Translations under genes and position numbers: made by a program
NCBI GenBank assembly: GCA_937942435.1
Contig: CALDEM010000050.1
Span: 1-34,339, forward strand
DNA: 34,339 bases
DNA from: an uncultured Saprospiraceae bacterium
GTDB taxonomy: Bacteria; Bacteroidota; Bacteroidia; Chitinophagales; Saprospiraceae
Reading direction: 5' to 3'
Part shown: piece after piece, positions 8,927 through 17,897 of the stretch
How positions within the stretch are numbered: the first letter of the stretch is position 1
How the letters are laid out: each line of letters opens with the position of its first letter
Notes under the pieces: model-generated
Told to the model about the DNA's origin: nothing
The model's input: the letters and a program-made list of their open reading frames with translations, nothing else
Databases searched by the model: none

Positions 8927-9937
8927 ATGATCACGGGCATTATATGGGCAGTTCTCGCAGGCATTATGCTTGGACTATACGCTCTTCCTGAGAAGTTTAC
9001 CAAGGAGTTCGAATTTGAGAATACATGGGGGCTCATGTTTTTTATCAATATGATCATCGTTCCCATAGCAGCAGGTTTACTTATGGTAGAGGGGTTAGGG
9101 GAGATAATAACTTCTATACCTTCTGACATCTTAGCGAAAATGATGTTTGCTAGCTTGCTATGGGGTGTCGGCGTTATGATGTGGGGCAAGGCGATTGATT
9201 ATATTGGACTATCCTTAGGCTTTTCACTCTTTATTGGTACGGTTATATTGATTGGTTCTTTACTGCCATTTATGGTAGATGGGGTGCCAGATTCTAAAAA
9301 ACTAATCACTATTCTTTTAGGGTTGTTGATCGTGCTATCTGGGGTTTTATTCAATGGGAAAGCAGGACTTACTCGAGAAGCTGATCAAGCAACTAACGAA
9401 GATGATTCAGGATTGCATAAGTCAATGACGACAGGGATCTTGATTGCAATAGCAGGTGGATTACTAGCCACCGGCTTTAGTTATGCTAATGCTGCAGGAC
9501 GACCGGTCATACATGAAAGTTCGCTCGCTTTAGGCAATCCAGAGTGGGTGACTGCGGTCATAGTTATGCTTGTTATTTATGTGTCAGGAGCACTGTTTGT
9601 TATTCCATATTTTATCGTACAACTGACTAGTAAGTCACTCTGGAGTAAATTCAAAACGAAGCATTTATCAAAGAATATATTACTTACAAGTCTTATGGCC
9701 ATTTTCAATTTTGCGGCATCTGCTTCATTTGCATATGCAGCATACTTGTTAGGCCAATCTGGCAATACCGTAGGATATGCCATTTTTAATACCATATGTG
9801 TAGCTGTTGCCATACTTAGTGGGATCTTCACAGGTGAATGGTCCAACGGGTCAAAAAAATCACGAAAGTTCCTTTACATGGGTTTGATATCCATGCTCAT
9901 AGGAGTTAGCGTCATAGCCTTTGGTAATAGCTTCTAA
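8927..9937 (+). CDS. RhaT-family sugar-proton symporter, candidate AHG permease
   Basis: The 336 residues form about ten membrane helices with short loops. The opening (IIWAVLAGIMLGLYALPEKF, then FENTWGLMF) and the block GGLLATGFSYANAAG are characteristic of the L-rhamnose-proton symporter RhaT family in the drug/metabolite transporter superfamily. RhaT imports an L-deoxy sugar across the inner membrane. Here the gene directly precedes the GH117 lipoprotein, which would release 3,6-anhydro-L-galactose in the periplasm. Import of that L-sugar is therefore the obvious hypothesis. It is untested as far as I know. The start at ATG 8927 begins a typical N-in helix, and no upstream in-frame alternative looks better. 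Confidence 0.82.
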   Translation: MITGIIWAVLAGIMLGLYALPEKFTKEFEFENTWGLMFFINMIIVPIAAGLLMVEGLGEIITSIPSDILAKMMFASLLWGVGVMMWGKAIDYIGLSLGFSLFIGTVILIGSLLPFMVDGVPDSKKLITILLGLLIVLSGVLFNGKAGLTREADQATNEDDSGLHKSMTTGILIAIAGGLLATGFSYANAAGRPVIHESSLALGNPEWVTAVIVMLVIYVSGALFVIPYFIVQLTSKSLWSKFKTKHLSKNILLTSLMAIFNFAASASFAYAAYLLGQSGNTVGYAIFNTICVAVAILSGIFTGEWSNGSKKSRKFLYMGLISMLIGVSVIAFGNSF

Positions 9938-10044
9938 TTATATTTTTAATTATTATTGATATAGAAAGAATATGCATAACTTATAATCGGTAAGGCTGTT
10001 CAAATTAGAAAAATATTCATTCAACATTTGTTTTGTAAAGAAAG

Positions 10045-11286
10045 ATGATAGTAAAAGATTTATATAAGATATTGAGAAGACCTAGCTTGCTCGGATTAGT
10101 GATTTTGTTGTTTTGTTCCAGTTGTTCAAACTCCATATCCATCCCCAATGAAGAGGATCAGACATTAGAGATAACCGATGCCCAATTAGATAAGTTAGGT
10201 ATCACAGATAGAGAGCACTTAAGTGCTGCTTCCAAGAGAGCATTAGAGTGGCCAGACCTAGGCAATGAGTGGTTCGGGGAGTTTCAAGTATCTGACTTGA
10301 AAGGGGATCTTGCATATGAAGAAGGAGTAGTGCGACGTGATCCAAGCGCTCTAATTAAGTATGACGGCAAGTATTTTGTGTGGTACTCTAAGAGCTTAGG
10401 CCCTTCGCATGGTTTTGGAGGGGATGTAGAGAAGGATAAAGTTTTTCCATGGGATAGATGCGACATTTGGTTTGCCACTTCTGAAGATGGTTGGACATGG
10501 AAAGAAGAGGGATTAGCTGTAGCGAGAGGAGAGCCAGGGGCTTACGACGATCGATCAGTATTTACAGTGGAGATCTTAGAGGACAAAGGCAAATACTACC
10601 TTACATATCAGACGGTACAGTCGCCGTACTCCGTAAGAGTAAAAAATCAAGTTGGTCTTGCATGGGCTGACTCTCCATATGGTCCTTGGCATAAGAGCGC
10701 AGAGCCTATCCTTAGTCCAGCGGACAATGGTATATGGAAAGGAGAAGAACAAAACAGATTTAACGTTATAAAGAAGGGAGATTTCGATAGTCATAAAGTA
10801 CATGACCCATGTCTTCTTGCATATCAAGGTAAGTACTATCTATACTACAAAGGAGAGCAGATGGGAGAAGAGATTACATTTGGCGGAAGGCAGATACGAC
10901 ACGGTCTTGCTATATCAGATGACCCACTCGGTCCATATGTTAAGTCGCCTTACAACCCAATCTCTAATAGTGGTCATGAGATATGTGTATGGCACAGAGA
11001 CGGAGGCATCGCTTCGCTCATCACGACTGATGGCCCTGAGAAAAACACGCTCCAGTGGTCACCAGATGGTATCAACTTTAATATTAGGTCTGTTATCAAA
11101 GATGCACCACATGCTATCGGTCTCAACAGGACATTGGATACGGAAGATCCTGACGAGCCGTTTAAGGCGCTTGAATGGGGATTAACCCATCAGTATAAAA
11201 ATAGCGATTATCAGTACATAAGAAGATTTCATGGCAAGAGAAGAAAAATTCACTTAGCCAAGGGAGTTAAAGTAGCAAGTCATTAA
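10045..11286 (+). CDS. GH117 alpha-1,3-(3,6-anhydro)-L-galactosidase, lipoprotein
   Basis: This 413-residue lipoprotein has a hydrophobic signal (residues 14-23) and lipidated Cys27. The following SNSIS lacks the acidic residues that favour surface export, so a periplasmic location is likely. The SxAxxRA segment at 60-66 is the N-terminal dimerisation motif of GH117. The five-bladed propeller follows, with base Asp99 (RRDPSA), Asp254 (VHDPC) and catalytic acid His311 (GHE). All three keep the spacing of the characterised family members (D90, D245 and H302 in BpGH117, from memory). The enzyme removes AHG from the non-reducing end of neoagarobiose and short neoagaro-oligosaccharides. It closes the catabolic operon and is followed by a strong terminator. 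Confidence 0.95.
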   Translation: MIVKDLYKILRRPSLLGLVILLFCSSCSNSISIPNEEDQTLEITDAQLDKLGITDREHLSAASKRALEWPDLGNEWFGEFQVSDLKGDLAYEEGVVRRDPSALIKYDGKYFVWYSKSLGPSHGFGGDVEKDKVFPWDRCDIWFATSEDGWTWKEEGLAVARGEPGAYDDRSVFTVEILEDKGKYYLTYQTVQSPYSVRVKNQVGLAWADSPYGPWHKSAEPILSPADNGIWKGEEQNRFNVIKKGDFDSHKVHDPCLLAYQGKYYLYYKGEQMGEEITFGGRQIRHGLAISDDPLGPYVKSPYNPISNSGHEICVWHRDGGIASLITTDGPEKNTLQWSPDGINFNIRSVIKDAPHAIGLNRTLDTEDPDEPFKALEWGLTHQYKNSDYQYIRRFHGKRRKIHLAKGVKVASH

Positions 11287-11368
11287 CCTTTGACCTCCTT
11301 TTATTCATCAGCAAAACAGGTGGGCATCTTAACTTTTATAAGTTAGGTATATCAACTTATGGTTGATG

Positions 11369-11406
11369 AAGTCCTGTACTGATGCAAATCAGTACAGGAC
11401 TTTTTT
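11369..11406 (+). terminator. intrinsic terminator of the catabolic run
   Basis: A perfect 15-bp stem (11369-11383 and 11388-11402) has a GCAA tetraloop and is followed by TTTTTTATAT. It lies 82 nt after the GH117 stop. A smaller hairpin, ATCAAC-N5-GTTGAT (11351-11367), precedes it directly. There is no T-run on the other strand, so it serves the plus strand only. Confidence 0.93.
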
Positions 11407-11552
11407 ATATGTTCTCATTAAAGATAGGGGACTTAGCTAACCTTGTTATTGTCACATTCTTATTACACATTCTAATCAAGTTATTGATCTAAGCGCACGA
11501 CTACCGTAGTTTGAAGGAGGCTGTTCTTATTCGTTATGCATTAATATTCTAA

Positions 11553-12839
11553 TTATTCTACCTCTATTCTTTCTAATTTTCCAATGAGGAGTAAGTAAGA
11601 GAAGAATCCAATAATGGCCAGCATACCGATGTAGAATAGCGCAGGTTCAAAATCTCCATCCTTAGCAAGATATCCAATGACTATCGGTGTGATAACCGCA
11701 GAAAGTCCGCCTATAAAATTAAATATTCCACCAACCAGTCCAATCAATCTAACTGGCGCAAGTAAAGAGACAAATACCCAAGTGATAGAAGCAAGGCCGT
11801 TGCCAAAAAATGCAATCGTTAAGGACAGTATGATGAGAAAGGTGCTATCAGTATAATTAGCTCCTATAATAGATATCGACAGTAACATCCCCAGTAAAAT
11901 GGGAGCTTTTCTCGCGATTTCTGGAGAAACTTTTCTCTTTACTAAAGCGTCAGAGGTGAAGCCTGATGCGAGCACACCTACAAAAGCTCCTAAAAAAGGT
12001 AGTGATGCCAAAAAGCCCGATTGGATAAAGTCCAACCCTCTAAACTTTACCAAATATGTGGGAAACCAGGTCAGGAAAAATATGAACAAAGAACCGAGAC
12101 AGAACTGTCCGATATATAGACCAATTAATTTTCGGTGAGATATCATCTTTTTAAAATCACTGAATGTAATCTTGTTCTTTACCGTAGGTGCTATCTCTTC
12201 TGCTTCAAAGCCTCGTCCCTGAGTTATGTATTCTAATTCTTCTTCGCTAAGTGACTTATGATTATGGGGATCTCTATATAATATATACCAAACCGCGGCC
12301 CATATAATACCGATCAGCCCTGAGGTGATAAATAGCCCTCTCCAACCTATAGAATCTTGAATAATTACCAAAACAGGGGTTAGAAATGCAAGTCCAACAA
12401 ATTGCCCTGATGTATATATGGCTATGGCGCTGGCTCTTTCATTTTCGGGAAACCAACTGGTTACTATTTTATTATTTGCAGGGTATGCAGGCGCTTCAAA
12501 TATGCCAATGGCTGCACGGCAACCAATTAGAGCAGCTAGAGAAGAGATAAATCCTTGAACTAAAGTGGCGAGAGACCAAAGAGATAAGATGATAGAGTAC
12601 AATAAGCGTGGCTTGACTCGATCCACTAAGATACCTCCCGGGATCTGTAGTGCAGAGTAGGTCCAAGCAAAAGCAGAGAACACTAATCCCATCTGAACTG
12701 TTGAGAGCTCTAACTCATCACTGATGGCAAATGCCGCTACAGAGATGTTACTACGATCTAAGTAGTTGATGATCACGGAAATAAAAATCAAGGTTAGAGT
12801 TGCATATCTTTTTTTACCCATGGGTAGTACTTTAATCAT
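11553..12839 (-). CDS. DgoT-like MFS transporter (anion:cation symporter family)
   Basis: This 428-residue transporter has about twelve helices. The segment NYLDRSNISVAAFAI at the first helix, the following LGLVFSAFAW-like segment and the PGGILVDR loop identify the anion:cation symporter family, which includes the D-galactonate (DgoT), glucarate and hexuronate carriers. It is divergent from dgoD, with 148 bp between the two starts, so D-galactonate is the most likely substrate; other sugar acids are possible. An in-frame Met at residue 7 (12821) is an alternative start that leaves the fold intact. Its 3' end faces the GH117 operon, and I see no terminator of its own. Confidence 0.87.
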   Translation of the reverse strand: MIKVLPMGKKRYATLTLIFISVIINYLDRSNISVAAFAISDELELSTVQMGLVFSAFAWTYSALQIPGGILVDRVKPRLLYSIILSLWSLATLVQGFISSLAALIGCRAAIGIFEAPAYPANNKIVTSWFPENERASAIAIYTSGQFVGLAFLTPVLVIIQDSIGWRGLFITSGLIGIIWAAVWYILYRDPHNHKSLSEEELEYITQGRGFEAEEIAPTVKNKITFSDFKKMISHRKLIGLYIGQFCLGSLFIFFLTWFPTYLVKFRGLDFIQSGFLASLPFLGAFVGVLASGFTSDALVKRKVSPEIARKAPILLGMLLSISIIGANYTDSTFLIILSLTIAFFGNGLASITWVFVSLLAPVRLIGLVGGIFNFIGGLSAVITPIVIGYLAKDGDFEPALFYIGMLAIIGFFSYLLLIGKLERIEVE

Positions 12840-12910
12840 TATAAATAAAAGTCTAATTTGAAAAATTATAAGTAGTTGATTAAGAAAGTAAGAGTCGATG
12901 AATTGACTAT

Positions 12911-12926
12911 CTGGTTTTTGTATAGT
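12911..12926 (+). promoter_or_regulatory. shared upstream element, divergent copy (dgoD)
   Basis: CTGGTTTTTGTATAGT ends 61 nt before the dgoD start at 12988. The TTTTGT core plus the A at core position +3 agree with the other copies, but the CAG lead is changed to TGG. It is the weakest of the five. It lies in the dgoT-dgoD divergent intergenic region, so it could serve either gene, though its orientation points to dgoD. Confidence 0.3.
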
Positions 12927-12987
12927 TTATTTTTAGCGTTCTCCGTCATATACACTTAGATTGAGGAATAGAATATTAAAAAAAGCC

Positions 12988-14148
12988 ATGAAAATTAAAT
13001 CAATAAAGTGCTATCCAATCAATGTTGGACACGGTAGTCAGCTCATCGTTAAGGTCGAAGCTGATAATGGATTATATGGATTAGGAGCATCTGGACTCTC
13101 AACAAGGGAGTATGCTGTGATGGGAGTGATCGAGCATTTTAAAAAGTTTCTTATCGGTAAGGATCCATTGCGCATAGAGGCGTTGTGGCAAGAGATGTAC
13201 AGAAGCCAATATTTTGAAGGAGGCCGAGTGATCAGTGCTGCGATATCGAGTATCGACATTGCTCTTTATGATATAGTAGCAAAGTACTTGGATGTACCAG
13301 TATATCAGTTACTTGGAGGGAGGCAAAGAGATCATGTGGAGTGCTTTGCTTCATTGAGATTTTCGGATTGGGATGAATTAGAATCAAAGGCACGGATACT
13401 CGTAGATCATGGATGGAAAGTGCTTAGACTTGCACCTGCTGTATATGAATCATCGGACGATCCAGGACGGTTTGAACCACGAGAATCTATTGATTTGATG
13501 GCAAAGTATTTAGTTAAGTTGAGACAGATCATTGGTAAGGAGATTGTGTTAGGCATAGACTATCATCATCGCCTAAGTGTTCCTGAGACGGTATCCTTCA
13601 TAAAGAAAATGCCTGTAGGGACTTTAGATTTTATAGAAGAACCTATACGTGATGAATCTCCAGAATCCTATCAAGCACTAAGGAAGATGATAGATGTTCC
13701 ATTTGCTATAGGAGAAGAGATGTCTAGTAAATGGCATATCCAACCATATATACAGAAGAACATCACACAATTTGTGAGACTTGATGTATGTAATATCGGA
13801 GGGCTTACCGAAGCAAAGAAAGTAGCATCCTTAGCAGAGATGCACTACATAGACCTCATGCCTCATAATCCTCTCGGACCTATTTGTACGGCAGCGACGA
13901 TACATTTAGCAGCAGCTTGCACTAATGTTTTTTGTCTTGAAGAGATCAATACTCATGCAGAGCAGTCAGGTACTAATGATGCTCGCTTTTATCCAGTTCA
14001 ACCTGTATTAGAAGGTAATAGATATATCGTACCAGAGTCGCCTGGTTTAGGAGTGGAGTTCAATGAAGCCCTAGCAATGAGCACTGAATTTGAGCCAATA
14101 GAAGTACCTCGACTTCATCGTAATGATGGTTCTTATACTAATTGGTAG
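12988..14148 (+). CDS. dgoD: D-galactonate dehydratase
   Basis: I choose the ATG at 12988 (386 aa) because MKIKSIKCYPI aligns with the start of known DgoD (382 aa); a TTG at 12961 would add nine residues. The enzyme belongs to the enolase superfamily. Metal ligands are Asp191 (GIDYHHR), Glu217 (IEEP) and Glu243 (GEE). His193 and His293 (MPHNPLGP) are the catalytic pair, each offset by eight from E. coli DgoD (D183, H185, E209, E235, H285, from memory). The ending HRNDGSYTNW is also DgoD-like. It dehydrates D-galactonate to 2-keto-3-deoxy-D-galactonate, the substrate of the DgoK at 29484. The gene is divergent from the DgoT-like transporter and leads towards susC. Confidence 0.93.
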   Translation: MKIKSIKCYPINVGHGSQLIVKVEADNGLYGLGASGLSTREYAVMGVIEHFKKFLIGKDPLRIEALWQEMYRSQYFEGGRVISAAISSIDIALYDIVAKYLDVPVYQLLGGRQRDHVECFASLRFSDWDELESKARILVDHGWKVLRLAPAVYESSDDPGRFEPRESIDLMAKYLVKLRQIIGKEIVLGIDYHHRLSVPETVSFIKKMPVGTLDFIEEPIRDESPESYQALRKMIDVPFAIGEEMSSKWHIQPYIQKNITQFVRLDVCNIGGLTEAKKVASLAEMHYIDLMPHNPLGPICTAATIHLAAACTNVFCLEEINTHAEQSGTNDARFYPVQPVLEGNRYIVPESPGLGVEFNEALAMSTEFEPIEVPRLHRNDGSYTNW

Positions 14149-14707
14149 AGCGAGATGCTTTCTGAATGCATCCATGTCTTTTGAAAACTTACTTTTTAGT
14201 CAGATTTGAACGGTGTTTTCTTTAGTCATGAAGCTAAAGTCGCTTTGAGAGGTCCTATTTTGCTGTACTCATTGTCTTTATACTGTTTAAATCTTATCTG
14301 GAGCTTACCATAGAGGCCTCAAACTATATAGACTTATAGACAGAAACTATACAACCTTAATTTTCTGTAGTCCTGACCTAAAAACATGATCATAATTAGA
14401 GCAACCGAAAGAGCTGATAAGCAGTTTTCTCGCTTAGAATTATGGCATTTATAGGCATAGATTGAATGTATATATATTATCGATCTTCAAAAAAATGATG
14501 TACAGTTTTTGTCTATGGGGTTTAACTGCTATACAGTTATCTGGAATGCTAATTTAGTTTCGAATATGAAGTTCGGATAAATAATTATGCACGAGTTGAT
14601 TGATAGAGTACAGTTGTTAGATGGTGATAATCGACATAGACGGAGTGTTGATACATCCTTCTCACTTACTTGCCTTACAGTCTCTTGAAAAAACTAAAAG
14701 TGTCAAT
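14149..14707 (+). other. long leader/promoter region of the susC operon
   Basis: This is 559 bp with no convincing gene. It holds an inverted repeat, ACAGAAA (14340-14346) with TTTCTGT (14362-14368), and the shared upstream element at 14503-14517. TACAGTT occurs three times, at 14501, 14532 and 14609. A reading frame continuous with susC opens at ATG 14621, but it would place 29 ordinary residues before the signal peptide. I therefore treat it as untranslated leader. Confidence 0.5.
14503..14517 (+). promoter_or_regulatory. shared upstream element, susC copy
   Basis: CAGTTTTTGTCTATG matches the GH16 upstream copy at 14 of 15 positions. It ends 190 nt before my susC start, or 103 nt before the earlier in-frame ATG at 14621. 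The greater distance implies a long 5' leader for susC. Confidence 0.45.
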
Positions 14708-17700
14708 ATGAAACTAACAACATTTTTTAATCACTTTAAACAGAAATCTGCATTGGCTCTATTTCTGTTTTTATACTCTACTGTCGTACTTACTTCACAA
14801 AATGTGGTGGTAAGTGGTGCAGTAGTAGATGAACTACAAGAGCCACTAATAGGTGTATCTATACTGATAAAAAATACTGCGGAAGGAACTATGACAGATA
14901 TAGACGGTAGATACTCTTTGACTGCTTCTGCACAAGATACACTGGTATTTAGTTATATCGGATTTGAGAATCAAGAGGTACCCGTTGGAGGGCGCGGTCT
15001 TTTAGATGTTACTATGATAGAAGCTACGAGCACCTTAGATGAAGTCGTTGTAGTAGGTTATAGTACTCGTCGCAGAGGAGATATATCTGGTGCAGTTACC
15101 TCCGTTAAAAAAGACTTTCTAGAACAACAGGGGGTCGCCAATGTAACAAAGGCTCTTCAAGGAAGTGCCTCTGGTGTAACTGTGATTGCAGCTCCAACTC
15201 CGGGAAGCAATGCTCAAGTGAGAATCCGAGGGATGGGAACCATCAACAACAACAACCCTCTTTGGGTAGTGGATGGAGTCTTTGACGCTCCTCAACCTCC
15301 GCCAAGTCAGGTGGAGTCCATTGAGATATTGAAAGATGCTTCGGCCACGGCTATCTATGGCGCAAGGGGTGCTAATGGTGTAATCTTAGTAACAACTAAA
15401 GCTGGAAAGGTCAATCAAGCTCCCAAAGTAGAAGTATCCCTCAGGACTGGTATAGAATCGCCTGATGCCAAATACGATTTAATGACAGATCCAGACTTGA
15501 TCGGACAGATGTTGTGGTTAGAAATGACAAATGACGGGATCGACCCAAGTCATCCTCATTATGGAAATGGCGCCACACCTGCTTTAAATGATTTTCTATT
15601 TCCGGCAGGTGCATCAAATGGAGATGCCAATGCGAGTTTAGATCTTTACAATCAACAAGATTACCCAATCACTAGAGCTAATCGAGAGGGGACAGATTGG
15701 TTAGATGCCATTTATAGAAATGCCCTAATTCAAGATTTTAACTTGACTGTATCAGGTGGAAGTAAAAATACCAATTATTCATTTAATGGTAGCTTTTTGC
15801 AACAAGAAGGCTTGCTGCAATTTACACAGTTTGATAGGTATGCGCTAAGAGCAAATGTTGATACAAAAGTCAACAGTTGGTTCAAAATCGGTCAACGATT
15901 AGGTGTCACATTGAATACCAACACAGGTTACAATAGCAATAATTCTAGAGGTATCTTCAGATCTATTAATGAAGTGAGCCCGTTGATACCAATAAGAGAT
16001 GAGGGGGGGAATTTCGCTGGTTCTGTCGTTGGTGGCCTGAACGATGGTCCTAACCCACTTGCCCAGTTAGAGAGACTTAAAGATAACAAAGGAAATAGCT
16101 GGCAACTAAGTGGCAATGTTTACGGTGAAGTAAGCCCTATAAGCGGCTTGACATTTAGATCACTATTAGGATATAATATTATAAATAATAGAAATTTTAG
16201 TCCCCAGTTACCGGCTTATGAAGATGTCAATGGAGCTCGGAATACGGCTTTGTCAGAAGGCAGCTCAAATAATACTATCTGGAATTGGTCCAACACTGTA
16301 AATTATAAAACTACACTACAAGATGTTCATAACATCAGTGTGTTAGCAGGTTATGAAGCTAGAAGGAGCTCAGCGCGATGGCTTAGTGCATCTAAGACAG
16401 GCTTCTTCTCTAATGATCTTAACTTTTTGGTACTTAGTGCAGGAGCAACAGGAGATATAGTTAACGGGTCAGCAGTAGCGACGACTACCTTGTCACAATT
16501 TGGAAAAGTGGCTTATAATTATGACAACAGATATGTATTTGAAGGGACGCTAAGAAGAGATGGTTCATCTGTATTAGGAGATAATAGATTTGGTGTGTTT
16601 CCAGCGCTTTCTGCTGCATGGAGATTGAGTTCTGAGTCTTTTATGGCTAACAATAATTGGATCGATGATCTAAAAGTAAGAGCGAGTTGGGGTAAGTCAG
16701 GTAATGACCAAACAAACAATCCATATAACTCATTCTCAACATTTAATTCTAATCCAGGTGGTTCTTTCTATGCGATAGATGGGTCGGACAATAATATCAC
16801 ACTTGGTTATCAGACAGCGTCAGTAGGTAATCCGGACGCCAAATGGGAGACAACTACATCCGTGAATTTTGCAATCGATGCATCGCTCTTTAGTAGGGTA
16901 GATCTTACAGTAGATCTCTGGAGTAAGGATACTGATGACATGTTGTTCAATGTACAGATACCAGCTACAGCAGGATCTGCATTTGCCCCCGCTGTTAATA
17001 TTGGTTCTATGTCAAATAAGGGATTTGATATAACTCTAGATTATAATGGAGGAAACACTGGCGCATTACAATATAATGTCGGTCTCGTTTTCTCATCATA
17101 TAGAAATGAAGTTACCAAGCTCTCTGAAAATGTAAATGAGTTTATCGTTGGTGATGATCTAAGAGGTCAGTCTTATACTAGAGCAACGGTGGGTTCTTCA
17201 TTTCCTGAGTTTTTTGGTTATGTATCAGAAGGTATCTTCCAGACGCAAGCAGAAGCAGACGCTCATGCTGTTAATGGAACATACAACCAACCTGGTAATC
17301 TAAGAATCGCAGATCTTGATGGTGATGGTGAGATTACACCTGAGGATAGAACTTTTATAGGAAGTCCTCATCCTGACTTTACTACGGGATTGAGCTTAGG
17401 CATAGATTATAAGGGGTTTGATGTATCCACATTCTTATATGCGAGTGTTGGAAATGATATTGCAAATTACACGGCAAGATTCAGAAGATATGGTTTGTTT
17501 CAAGGACCAAAGGCGCCAGATAGATTATTTAGATCTTGGGGTAGTCCGTTTTTAGAAAATAACGCAGATGCTGTGTTGCCAAAAGCATCTAGCGCAACGT
17601 CTTTTGAGCAAAATGCTTCTACCAATTATATCGAAGATGGCTCATTCTTGAGAGTTCAGAACCTTCAGTTTGGTTATAACTTACAACCGGACTTATTGGG

Positions 17701-17884
17701 TAAACTGAACATGACAAGTGTTAGAATTTATGTCAATATTTCAAACCTATTAACAATTACAGGTTATGAAGGATTAAATCCTGAAGTCACTTCTGCTTTT
17801 GGCAGAGAAATAAATAGAGGTGTAGATGTAGGAGGATGGCCTATATCTAAGCAGTTTCAATTAGGTGTTAATGTCACACTTTAA
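14708..17884 (+). CDS. susC: SusC-like TonB-dependent outer-membrane transporter
   Basis: With the start at ATG 14708 the protein has 1058 residues and a clear signal peptide (MKLTTFFNHF, a hydrophobic run, cleavage near TSQ). A carboxypeptidase-D-like regulatory domain follows (GAVVDELQEPLIGVSI to FSYIGFENQEV). Next come a TonB-box-like DEVVVVGY, the plug (VRIRGMGTINNNNPLWVVDG, EILKDASATAIYGARGANGV) and a long beta-barrel ending in LGVNVTL. This is the SusC/RagA family, which moves glycan oligosaccharides across the outer membrane using TonB energy with SusD as a lid. SusD follows after 13 nt. The substrate is inferred to be agaro-oligosaccharides from the GH16 and GH117 genes. Confidence 0.95.
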   Translation: MKLTTFFNHFKQKSALALFLFLYSTVVLTSQNVVVSGAVVDELQEPLIGVSILIKNTAEGTMTDIDGRYSLTASAQDTLVFSYIGFENQEVPVGGRGLLDVTMIEATSTLDEVVVVGYSTRRRGDISGAVTSVKKDFLEQQGVANVTKALQGSASGVTVIAAPTPGSNAQVRIRGMGTINNNNPLWVVDGVFDAPQPPPSQVESIEILKDASATAIYGARGANGVILVTTKAGKVNQAPKVEVSLRTGIESPDAKYDLMTDPDLIGQMLWLEMTNDGIDPSHPHYGNGATPALNDFLFPAGASNGDANASLDLYNQQDYPITRANREGTDWLDAIYRNALIQDFNLTVSGGSKNTNYSFNGSFLQQEGLLQFTQFDRYALRANVDTKVNSWFKIGQRLGVTLNTNTGYNSNNSRGIFRSINEVSPLIPIRDEGGNFAGSVVGGLNDGPNPLAQLERLKDNKGNSWQLSGNVYGEVSPISGLTFRSLLGYNIINNRNFSPQLPAYEDVNGARNTALSEGSSNNTIWNWSNTVNYKTTLQDVHNISVLAGYEARRSSARWLSASKTGFFSNDLNFLVLSAGATGDIVNGSAVATTTLSQFGKVAYNYDNRYVFEGTLRRDGSSVLGDNRFGVFPALSAAWRLSSESFMANNNWIDDLKVRASWGKSGNDQTNNPYNSFSTFNSNPGGSFYAIDGSDNNITLGYQTASVGNPDAKWETTTSVNFAIDASLFSRVDLTVDLWSKDTDDMLFNVQIPATAGSAFAPAVNIGSMSNKGFDITLDYNGGNTGALQYNVGLVFSSYRNEVTKLSENVNEFIVGDDLRGQSYTRATVGSSFPEFFGYVSEGIFQTQAEADAHAVNGTYNQPGNLRIADLDGDGEITPEDRTFIGSPHPDFTTGLSLGIDYKGFDVSTFLYASVGNDIANYTARFRRYGLFQGPKAPDRLFRSWGSPFLENNADAVLPKASSATSFEQNASTNYIEDGSFLRVQNLQFGYNLQPDLLGKLNMTSVRIYVNISNLLTITGYEGLNPEVTSAFGREINRGVDVGGWPISKQFQLGVNVTL

Positions 17885-17897
17885 AAATTAATTATTT

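Noticed and set aside
10802..11185. 127-residue plus-strand ORF in another frame of the GH117 gene
   Set aside because: It is a shadow frame; GH117 motifs run uninterrupted through this region in the true frame.
14621..14707. N-terminal extension of susC starting at ATG 14621
   Set aside because: The extra 29 residues precede an ordinary signal peptide and would place it internally. ATG 14708 gives a normal SusC start.
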